Of a stretch of 64,000 nucleotides of DNA, positions 51,139 through 60,870 are shown piece after piece. The stretch is from Isoetes taiwanensis (Eukaryota > Streptophyta > Lycopodiopsida > Isoetales > Isoetaceae): positions 12,627,654-12,691,653 of the forward strand of contig JAJEKV010000018.1 of assembly GCA_021234155.1 (NCBI GenBank), in the 5' to 3' direction. Positions within the stretch are counted from its first letter, which is position 1. The number at the start of each line of letters is the position of its first letter. Below the pieces are notes generated by a model that was not told the DNA's origin, did not search any database, and saw only the letters and a list, made by a program, of their open reading frames with translations. A program made the position numbers and the translations under genes.

Positions 51139-51976
51139 TGATATGGATCACACCAATGAACCATACCTTTTATATCCACGAAACCTTATTTAAGGCTTCT
51201 CAATCAATTCATGGTCTCCCAATCAGAATCCATCGAATTGCTACATAATCCACAATCAAACTGTTAGCAATGATAAAAGATATCTATTTGAAACAAACAT
51301 ACAATATGGGTTACATTGATAACTCAGATTGGCCAAGCTCTAGTTCACCAAAACCAGAGTTAGGTCAAGATGCAATAACCAATGTATGATAGTTCACCAC
51401 CCAACCGGGTCATTCGGTGCTAAGAATTGGCAGAATTATGGCAAGGTCTGACAATCAGTTTCCACTGGTAGCTCCTCCCTCGAGCTAGGAGTCCTCAATA
51501 TAAGACACCAAGAGTTAGGATCTAGGATAGTGACAGGCTATTGAATACGAATAGCAGAAACTCTAGGAAAAAGTAATGGCTTTCTTAGAATCAGATTCAA
51601 GAGCGAATGAGTAGAGCAGTCTTATTTGACCCCCTATCACTCTTTTGGCTATATCTCTCTTATTCGGATGACTCACAGAATGTGCCACCACAATTCGGAA
51701 ACTAGACTCCGAGCCGGTTCTAATGAAGTAAGAATCGCCTCAATCGGAGCTCTGGTTGCCGAGATATGTGTAACTGAAGTTCGGGCTCTATTTATAGGTC
51801 TCTGCTACGACTTTAGCCCTTTTTTATTTAGCTATGCCTTTTTAGCTTCATAAATATAGACCATAGGTTGCCTTCATTGCCTTTCCTTGCCAATAATTTG
51901 CCAAACTTAGACACCCACGCTAGTCCACCAAGACTAACTTCCAAGACCACTCCCCCGAGCTACCATATCCATATCA
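51139..51976 (-). repeat. 5' LTR
   Basis: 838 bp, TG...CA ends. The tRNA primer-binding site directly abuts it at about 51,122-51,138. Confidence 0.95.
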
Positions 51977-52015
51977 CTCAACTCCACTCATGGCTATATC
52001 TTTAATACGGCAAGA

Positions 52016-52659
52016 ATGACACGGATATAGAGTGATTTTTACTCAAGAATTCGTGCAAATTGGATTGTTGGACCATCTCGTTGATGCAGTGATGCTTTTT
52101 TGGCTACAAGATCTTTCTTTCCATACATAATGAACGAATAATATGAAGATGTTTCTATTTTGTACTACCCTATGAGGTCTTTTTGTGAAGCAAAGTTCAA
52201 AATATATGAGAACAGGTACACATATCTTCTATCCACGTAGCATATGGTCTGTACAATTATGGTTTTGAACATGAACATTGCTATTCAATGAGCTTGACAT
52301 GCGAGTAGCTAAAAAACAAATCTAGAAAATTCTGTGGTGCATTTTTTAATTCTGCTACAAAGATATGAGCTCCAAACTTGTTCTAGATCATACCAGGTTA
52401 AGGCCTGTGCTATCAATGCCATTATTGCTCCAGCATATGGATTACAAGTTAGATCTTGTGTTTTTCAGTTTTAGCTTAAATTTGTGAAGTTGTATGTTCC
52501 ATTATGAAATAAGACTCTTTTGAGAACTTTGAGATTAGTTGGACTGAACTTGGTGAAGGGTTAAACTTGAGATACTTCTGAGATCACTGAACTTGTCCGA
52601 CCTCTGCCATTTATTTGAACGATCTCTCCATTGGTTTATATCAGACCAAAGTTAAAGGT
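52016..52659. other. No gene recognised
   Basis: AT-rich sequence between the two duplication copies, without motif or repeat that I can name. Confidence 0.35.
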
Positions 52660-53240
52660 TCTTGTAACATGATTGCATTTTAATGTTTTAGAATATACAT
52701 GAGGCTTTATTGCTATAATCGATTATTGCAGATTCAAGCATTGACATAAAGGTTAACAATTAGCACTTGTTGTAGTATTGACATGTGCGATGCTTTTACT
52801 CACATTCTAGTGCCGTACATGCAAAATTGATGGACTATCATAGGAGTTAATGGTTCTGATTGAGTTTCTTTGTGTACAGTTTTGAAACATGTATACATTT
52901 CTGAACAGAACACGGTGAAGGGTTATAAGCCGTGGTGTCCCATAGCTTACCTGCTAGTCCTTTCATTGTTACCCTACTCAGGCTAACATTTGTCTGGTTG
53001 ACTGCAGGTAACCGGGACTCCACCTCCTTGTTTTTGTTCATGTAGGATGGTGTTACAACTTCTAGTTGTTATCATAATTTGCAAATCCAGATAAGTTATC
53101 TGAACTCTATAATATCATGTGTCTTGCAGTAGAGCAAGAATAAATCTTATACTTGGATATTCTACCTTGATGCATGTGCCGTCTTAATGCAGGATAGCAT
53201 TTGCTTAACTCCACTCATGGCTGTACATTTAATAAGACAA
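52660..53240. repeat. Tandem duplication, copy B
   Basis: Uninterrupted counterpart of 48,600-49,193 plus 51,977-52,015. It shows the empty target: ATTTGCTTAACTCCACTCAT at about 53,192-53,211, without the LTR element. Identity is highest over about 135 bp near 52,908-53,030. Confidence 0.8.
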
Positions 53241-53930
53241 AGATTAAATGCTGCAAAGCGTTGATTATGGGCTGATTATGGATATGGATTAAGTGCTGCC
53301 AGAGCAATTTTTCAATATGATAACTCTACTTTGACTTAGAACAAGTATTCAAAAGTAATGTTTGAATGATTATTACGTATTTTAGCTATTTTAGCTGTTT
53401 TCACTACTTATTTTCTGTAGCAAAGTCAACATCTAGAATGCTTGTCAACTTTGACAAAATATATGAATTCTACATGATGCTGTAGATGTTCTATCTTTTT
53501 ATTAGAATATGACATACATATTTTGAATACAATGTTTAAGTATATTCTAGTCTGATATTCTATTCTAACAAGGCATTACGTAGAAATTGTTATCCAAGTC
53601 TTGGCCTAAAGAGAGTTGCACCTATTCTCTTTAGGGCTGCTTATTGGACCTTTAAGTCCTCAATCTGCAGATTAGGATGGTAAGGTCAAAAGTCTTGATG
53701 GTTCCTTTTAGGTTCTAGAAAGACTTAAGGTATTTTTTTTTTCAAGATCTATTTTACATAAGGTATATTGATGCTTTTTTTACTTTCAAATCTGTTTTGC
53801 ATTATTGTCGTAGTAATTCAATTTCATTTGTGGTCAGGGAATATGTCTCGCCAGATCAAAATCCTAGAATTTACACGCAAGAGAAAAGTCATTGATCTTC
53901 CTCATAATGATTTGGAGTCTCCTTGTATTA
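53241..53930. other. No gene recognised
   Basis: AT-rich sequence between copy B and the second MITE. No convincing feature. Confidence 0.35.
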
Positions 53931-53934
53931 TTAA

Positions 53935-55328
53935 CACAAACCATTGCATTTCACATTTAAATTAAACTCCCCCTTAAACCCCCTTTGGTTTGGGTGCATA
54001 TTCACACGGGGGGTTACTCTGGGCAACGAGAGCAGTCGGATGGGCATATTTGCCTTTTATTCCAAGATCTGGACCGTACATGGCGATCCTCGTTTGTGGG
54101 GTATGCATGTACAAGTTTTTGTATACTGTATATTAAGGTTTGCAAAATACTATAAGGTTTGAGAGAATGTACTTAATGGTGTTATTTTTGTACATGTATT
54201 GTAAAATTTTTGGGGCTCTCGCTGCCCTACGTAACCCCCCGTGTGAATATACACCCAAACCAATCGCATCGGATCGCCATTCTAGAATGGGACGAGCATG
54301 CATGTCTTGCATGCATGCGGGCGGCGCATGCCCGTTTTGGTTGGGAGTTCGCTATTTCAGGTGTGTTTCGGCATCCACGTCTCATCGGCGCTTCCTCTTC
54401 TCTCAGCAGTACCTTATTCTCTTTGAATTGTTTCCAGGCAGGGGAGGGGCTTCTTCCTGCCTAGTTTAGCCAATTTGGCGTTTCTTTCATGCTATCCTTT
54501 TCCGGCCTTTGGCCTTCGTCCTGTGACCTTCGTCCTCGATCCTAGTTTGTAAGGAAGTTCTCACGGTAGTCGGGCGGTTTGTTGGTTTCTTGCGAGTCCC
54601 ATTCTAGAATCGCATCGATCAAAGACATCCGGATCGCCATTCTAGAATGGGGCGAGCATGCATGTCTTGCATGCATCGCGGTGCGCATGCCCGTTTTGGT
54701 TGGGAGTTAAGCTATTTCAGTTTCGGCGTTTGGCATCCCGTCTCATCGGCTTCCCTCTTCTCTCGCATTACCTTATTCTCTTTGAACCCTCCCTCCCCCT
54801 TCTTTGTTTATTGTATTGGGCACAATTTTACATTTTATCATGTTTTTCCACCCATTGGGTGATGCTATTCTCTGGTATGTTTGTGTTGTCTCGCTATTGT
54901 GTTGGTGATGTGCGTGTACAGTTGGTTGGCGGCGGCATCTTTTCGACTTCTCCATGCGGGGTTTTGGGAGCCGATTTCTATGCCTTTACGTTTGTCTAAG
55001 CCCCTTCGTCGAAGGCTTATCACTAGGGTTTTTCCTCGAAGCCCGAAGGGTTTTTAATCCGGGTGATAAGCTTTTCGGCAGTACATCAACCACTCATCTA
55101 TTAGCATTGTATTTTTTGGGGTCCAAGTGATATAATTGGATTTTCCCTTTATTTTTTAAGTGGGTAGTTCGCATGTGTGCGGCTACCCACTGTCCACCAT
55201 TGTAGAAAATCTGCTGAGATGAATGAGAAGCCTATCTATGGCGGTTTGTTGGTTTCTTGCGAGTCCCATTCTAGAAAGGGGGTTTAAGGGGGATTTTAAT
55301 TTGAATGTGTCAAATGCAATGGTTTGTG
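53935..55328. mobile_element. MITE copy 2, split by a compound repeat insertion
   Basis: The left end CACAAACCATTGCATTTCAC at 53935 and the right end GCAATGGTTTGTG ending 55328 are flanked by TTAA on both sides (53931-53934, 55329-55332). The MITE body runs to about 54,263, then resumes at about 55,275 with AGGGGGTTTAAGGGGGA. About 1.0 kb of foreign sequence lies between, inside the right terminal inverted repeat. The inverted repeats extend inward over about 105 bp, including GCAACGAGAGC paired with GCTCTCGCTGC. Confidence 0.85.
54264..55274 (+). mobile_element. Insertion inside the MITE, containing internal tandem copies
   Basis: The block beginning GGATCGCCATTCTAGAATGG and GCATGCATGTCTTGCATGCA occurs at 54,272-54,420 and again at about 54,632-54,785. 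The block GGTTTGTTGGTTTCTTGCGA ending CATTCTAGA occurs at 54,578-54,611 and 55,242-55,275. This suggests two nested or tandem copies of one element. Near 55,014-55,071 is a hairpin, GCTTATCAC pairing with GTGATAAGC, around a segment like the 3' end of the TATTC-tailed LINEs. Class unassigned. Confidence 0.6.
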
Positions 55329-55332
55329 TTAA

Positions 55333-56860
55333 TAATGTTCATGGTAGTTGTGTGTTAATGGTTTGTGTTAACTAAAAAAATTTTTGGCCCCTTCGGGGCC
55401 TTAAGGATAGTGTAGGGGTGTAGATATAGACATTACCTAATACTCTAATGATGGATGGAAGGGCACTAAGAAATCCATAAATGCATGTAACAATGGTAGT
55501 AGAGCTAAAAACAAACCATTACATTCGAAGTCCTAATATTAAGTGTGACATAATACCATGATAGATAATAGACAAATGGTAACCCATGTTACAATTTTTT
55601 ATTATCAAATGCTTCGCTCTTGTCAGTAACATAATAAATAGGCAACCTAGTCCTGTAGCACATTTCTCAAGAACTCAAATACCAAATACCTTAGCGGTTG
55701 CATTCAAGACTCCCATGACATTATATCAAAATCCAGCATTTAAAAACTTGTTCAACAAGCAGGGGATGTTCGTGGGCTCCAACATAGCATCTGGTGACAA
55801 TCATCTGTTGACACCGTTCCCATAGCATCCAACAGTCACTTTATGCACTTATAACTAGGCAAGCTTGATTGTAAAAAAAGAAGAAACATCCCAAGTCTTC
55901 AAGGTCTCTGGGCGCATCAAATATAAAAATTCAACTTCAAAAAACCATGGACAAAAAAATAGGCCCATTTGGAAATAGAACTAAGCAATTATATCTAGCA
56001 TAATAACAATAAATACAAAGAGAAACAATAAATACAATATGGAATTGAAGCTTCTGGTGCACAAGCCTAGAACTTATCAAATTCTAGTTAGAATGGAAAT
56101 CAACCTAATGTTGTCAAAGCTTTTATTGTATCTCTCGGCAATTCTAGTGTAGAGCTGCAACAAGTTATCTTAAGATAGACGACCTTATAAAATAGGGAAT
56201 CTTAAGGGTAACTAACAAACAAGAAACAAACTAGCAACAGGCTAGTCATGTTCGCAATCAAGGCAAATAGAAAGCTTATAAAATGAGATTTGGTGGCCAA
56301 GAAGCTGAGTAACAACCATTCCCGATAGAACCTGAAGAAATACTACATGACCCAAAAAGAATTGCTAAAACCTCGAAAATGGACTTTAAACTAAGGAAAA
56401 ACATAAGTAGTCAGGCAAACTGTCAAATTGTGCTGCAATTGAAGGTCATAAGAGTCCCAAAATACACTTGAAATCAGTCATTTGTTCATTTCCTAACTAG
56501 GTATATCCAGTTTCTTCACCAAGGTCATTCTTGTACTTGCTGATTGTAAAACTTGGTTTCGTCTTGAAATAACCTGTACCCAACGCCAGAAAGCAAAATC
56601 TTGCAACTACTTAAGAAATAAACCTATTGGAGAACCAACGTCTGGACAAAATGGAAGTAGCAGGGACGAGCGCGATGACGAGCGCCCTTTTTCTTTACTT
56701 TTTTGTCTTATCCCACATTTTCTGTTTGGAACTCTTTCTTGGCCGAAACTTGCTTGAAACTTTGAATTTTTGCCTCCTCTGATCACGAATTCCACTGAAT
56801 TGCAGGCTAGCCTTGTAGAGGCTAGCAATCTCTGATGATTCACGAAGTCCTCAGCTCTAT
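55333..56860. other. No gene recognised
   Basis: A second isolated AATGGTTTGTGTTAAC at about 55,349-55,364 is a MITE-end remnant. Otherwise AT-rich with short frames (55,586-55,825 plus; 56,607-56,873 minus) lacking family features. Confidence 0.4.
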
Positions 56861-57202
56861 ATGGATACCACAATCTTCACCATTCTAATTGATGGTCCCA
56901 GACTGACTTGTGGTTTTTTAAAGGGCTCAGCATCTCAATTGTGGGAGGATCTCATTCTAAACAAATTCTTCCCAGATAACCTTTTTCATCCAGAATACAC
57001 CTTTGTACCGAGTTCTGAAGAATTTGAAACAGAAATTATTGAAGCTTGGTTAGAAGAATTCATTGGTAACAAAAATTGTCCTGCTACTGGAATTTTTCGA
57101 GTTCACTGTGATTGGAGCGAAAACCCGGTGTTTGTGAAGGTATTCTCTGTTGCTTGGTTCTGCTACCATGTGTTATGGATCTTGCATTATGGTAATTTGT
57201 GA
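56861..57202 (+). CDS. Hypothetical ORF upstream of the L1 LINE
   Basis: A 113-codon frame beginning MDTTIFTILIDGPRLTCGFL and acidic in the middle (SSEEFETEIIEAWLEEF). It is out of frame with the LINE ORF1 that starts at 57,343 and contains a possible donor, VFVK before GTATTC, near 57,139. It may be the 5' part of the LINE, an unrelated exon, or chance. No family recognised. Confidence 0.25.
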   Translation: MDTTIFTILIDGPRLTCGFLKGSASQLWEDLILNKFFPDNLFHPEYTFVPSSEEFETEIIEAWLEEFIGNKNCPATGIFRVHCDWSENPVFVKVFSVAWFCYHVLWILHYGNL

Positions 57203-57342
57203 GGCAATTTAATCTGCAATCGATCTTTCTGCTTCTTTCTCTCATGTTTCTCATGCTTTTCCACTTTCTCCCTCATTTCCCGCCCCTCCCCTGCTTTTGA
57301 TCGACTCAATTTCCCCTTTGTTGTTTCCATCTGAGCTTCAAC

Positions 57343-59085
57343 ATGGCGAAAGTGAAGAGCTATTTTAACCTAAAGCCAAATTCTTTACCGTTTCCTCATT
57401 GCTTTCTGGCACTTCAAAAGGAAGATCAGGAATTTCTGCTTGCAAATTTGAAGGATATCTCGTCCAAAGGCTCTGCTTTTATTCCCTTCGGAAATTTTTG
57501 GGACCTCTCTCTTCAAAGGAAAATAATGGAGCCTCTCTCTGATCGCACGCCAATATGGGATAATCTCTCGAAAGATCCCAATTTTCTTGGTGTTACGCCT
57601 TCAATTGATCCCTCTACTGGCATTCCTATGCCTTGTGGTGTCCAGCGCCCTACTGCCGAAGTCAATTCTGATGCTGCCTGGGACAACCTGCTTCAAAATG
57701 AACGGCCTCAAATTGGATCTAAGCTTGCTACTGTTCATGGTATTCATTTAAACTCTCCTATGGTCTTTGAGAAAATGAAATGTCTTTGAAATACTGCTGT
57801 CATTCTCAAAGTAAACAAAACAGGGATCAATATAGCTAACCTGTGGTCTCACTTGCTCTCTTTGCAAAAAGGACTAACCATAAATGCTGTTTATTGGTTG
57901 AGCTATCCTTATATCATGATAGAATGTGGTAACCAAAGGTCAGCAAATTTCCTACTTCATAGTGGAACTTTGGTATATGAAAACTTCCATATCTCTTTCA
58001 TAAAATGGAATCCCAAGCTTTCCACTTCTGACTTGAACAACTACTGTGTTGCTTCTACCTCACTCTATGGCTTAAATCCAATTTATTGGAATGAAGATTC
58101 CTTCAAATCTCTTTTCAATTCCATTGGTACTTATATCTCGACTGTTTATGCTCCCTACAAACCTCCAATTGCTTATGTCCAACTTGATTTGTCAAAAGAC
58201 ATTCCCTCTACAATCCCCTTCACTGACTGCTTTGGCCAAAATTCCACCCTTCATCTAAGGTGGGCTGGTTTGCCTCCAAATTGCCCTAAATGCAATTCCA
58301 GACATTTTTGGTATGCAGAATGCAGGCTTGAAGATACTGAAGTTAGGGAATCGAGAGAATCCAAGGAAAATGAGCTCACAGATTCTTTTCAGGCTAAAAA
58401 TAATGAGAGCACAATTAACAAAGACATGGCAGAGCCTTTCATTCCATGGAGTAGAGTTAATGGGAGTGCAAGAAGAATTGCAAAAAAGAGGATGGAAAAG
58501 GAAAGAGAACAGCCTCCTGGTAATATCATCAATAAAAACAGACTTGGGACTGACAATGCTTCCTTATTCAAATCAGGGATGACAGACAATCAAAGATATA
58601 TGCTAAAAGGAAAATCCAAAGTTGATTTTGGTATTGACTTACATTCTACTTTATCTCAAATAGCCCGAGAGTCTAGATCCAATCTCAACCACCATCCAAG
58701 CACCTCCAATTCAAAATCAAATTGGGGTTTACCAATTTGGAAGCCCTCCAAGGGTACGAGAGATTCATTAACTATGGAAATACAAAACAAATACTCATTG
58801 AAATCAAATGAGGTAAAGGTAAACAAATCAAGTTTAAAGAGATCAATACAGACTATGAACAAGAAAAGAAATAGTCTAAGCTATCGGAAACTATACTTGA
58901 AAGAAAGAACCAGGTTGATCCTGTTATTGCTCCAACTCCTACTCACAAACCTTTTGAGCAAACCAAGCAAGTTCAGCAACACCAGCAACCTCAGCATCAG
59001 TCTCAGTAGATTCCAAATGAAGATCTTTCTGCTAAAAATAAGTCATCCTCATCTACAACAACCTCTGAGGATGATGAGGAGGTAA
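57343..59085 (+). pseudogene. L1 ORF1, DUF4283-like nucleic-acid-binding protein
   Basis: One frame runs from MAKVKSYFNL to 59,085 with a single TGA at 57,787. Downstream of the stop come VILKVNKTGINIANLW, YIMIECGNQRSANFLL, NFHISFIKWNPK and the run of a plant LINE ORF1 domain (LYGLNPIYWNEDSFKSLFNS; YVQLDLSKDIPSTI), ending in a CCHC-type knuckle, CPKCNSRHFWYAEC (C-x2-C-x3-H-x5-C, about 58,282-58,323). A low-complexity C-terminal extension probably continues through 59,104-60,089 in shifted frames (acidic ENESESDFENYKENVD, then Lys-rich), overlapping the ORF2 start by about 74 nt. Confidence 0.85.
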
Positions 59086-60015
59086 TTTTTTGCTCAAATC
59101 AATTTGTTGTTTTTGCTAACCTACCGCGCGGACCAAATTGAGCTATTGCATCCCAATACTGTCAATCAGCCATCTAAGTATTCTGAGACCATCATTGCGG
59201 ATCAGGTTCCTCCCATTCCCAAATATTCTCCCAAGCCTTCACATAAACAAAACCCAAAAGTTTCTTTCATTGATCTGATTGACATTACTATCCCTGATAG
59301 CCCTCTCTCCCTATCCCAAAATCAAATCTCTATTTACGTCTACAGTTGCGAGACGGTTTGGCCACCATAGATTTCTCAAAGGAAAAAGTGGTTGGGGATA
59401 AGAATGATTGTGCCATCTCAAATCAACATACAAACAAAGGTCTTGCAGTAGATGATCAAAAGGGAATTCCAGAAAAGGGAGATCATAACATTGATTATGT
59501 TCACGAGACACTGAGCTTTCCACTCAAAATCCGGACTTCAACTTAAGGAAAGCCGACATCAATTCATCCGTGGCAAGTTCTCAATCCCATAAGTATAAAT
59601 GATATTTGCATTAATGCTAATAAAGCTGGTAATCTTGATAATTTGATTAATTTTGATCTCATTTCTAATCCCCTAGTTAATAAATTATTTGAATTCATTC
59701 CTGGTGGTGCATCTTCTGAAAATGAAAGTGAAAGTGATTTTGAGAATTATAAAGAAAATGTAGATTTAAATGATAAAAGTAACTGGGACTATGAATATTA
59801 CTTGAACAGCTATCAGCCTAATGAGGAAATGACTAAAGATATCCCTAAAGAGGTTTCTTCAAAGAATTCTAGGGGCAGGAAAAAAACCATTGTTTCTGTT
59901 CCCAAAAATGCTCCTGCTAGCAATACCAGAAGTAAACAAAAAAAAAAAAGAAAAAAGGAAAAAAGGAAAAAAAAGGCTATAATTTCTACTCTTTGGCTGC
60001 TTCAAAATTATCCTA

Positions 60016-60870
60016 ATGAAGATTGTTTCCTGGAATTTAAGAGGGATAAAAGGTGTTCTAAAGAGAAGAAGAGTTATTTCCCAGCTTAAGACCTACAAAG
60101 CTGATGTTATTCTACTCCAAGAACATAAACTTCAGAAATTTGAGTGTGCTAATCTAGGTGATTGGATAATCCCTGGCAGTAGCTCCATTTGGATAGAAGC
60201 TAATGGAACCTCGGGTGGTATTTGCATGATTTGGAAAAACATGGAAAATATATCCTTTTATAACAGCCCTACTAATATGTGGCGGTCCGCGATTTTTAAG
60301 GTCGGGATAATTATTTTGGTCTTATTAATATCTATGCTTCTACTAATCCTAAAGATAGAAAGCTCTGCGGGTTGACATGAATAATTGGATAAAGAATCAA
60401 GTTGTTTCAGATTGGATACTTGCGGTGATTTCAATAATACTCCTTCTTGGGATCAAAAGCTTGGAAGTAAGATCACTATGACAAAGGCTGGAAAAAACAA
60501 GCGGAATAATCTTATGGATGAAAATTCTTTCATTCATATTCCCTCTTCTACTGCCAAATATTCTTGGTCAAATAAGAGAAAGGGTGAGGCTAGAGTATAC
60601 TGTGCCTTAGACAGATTTTACCTGAATGCTTCCAATTCAAATTTTTGGGATAATGCCTATGTTATATCTGATGAGTCATCTCCATTTCAGATCACCAACC
60701 ACAGTTCCTCTGTACTAATCATCAAATTTCTCTCCCTAGAGCTGATAATATTCCTTATATGTTCAACACCAGTCTGCTCCACTCTGTGGCCTTTTGTGAT
60801 CAATTCAAAACATTTTATTCCAGCATGCCTCTTGTCACAGATCTATGAAGGAGTTTTACTTCAAGATTAA
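60016..60870 (+). pseudogene. L1 ORF2 N-terminal endonuclease domain
   Basis: ORF2 begins MKIVSWNLRGIKGVLKRRRV (60,016), followed by ADVILLQEHKL. After a shift near 60,300-60,400 the second frame has GDFNNTPSWDQKLG and KYSWSNKRKGEARVYCALDR, the exonuclease-endonuclease-phosphatase motifs. A conserved SDH-type motif is degraded to ISDESSPFQI. Frame breaks near 60,300 and 60,700 inactivate it. Confidence 0.85.

Larger units (their letters stand above)
49194..51976 (-). mobile_element. Complete non-autonomous LTR retroelement, 2783 bp
   Basis: Two LTRs, 49194-50034 (841 bp) and 51139-51976 (838 bp), begin TGATATGGAT and end ATCCATATCA. The 5-bp target duplication CTCAA flanks it at 49189-49193 and 51977-51981. 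Polarity is minus: next to the 51-kb LTR lies TTGGTATCAGAGCCAAG (complementary to the 3' end of initiator tRNA-Met, the primer site), and next to the 49-kb LTR a polypurine tract AAAAAGGGAAGAA. The 1.1-kb interior encodes no gag or pol. The LTRs differ at roughly ten positions, so the insertion is fairly young. It must rely on proteins from another element. Confidence 0.96.

Noticed and set aside
54140-54999. Plus-strand frames with Cys/Leu/Ser-rich peptides
   Set aside because: They fall in duplicated repeat modules of the insertion within the MITE and lack any domain.
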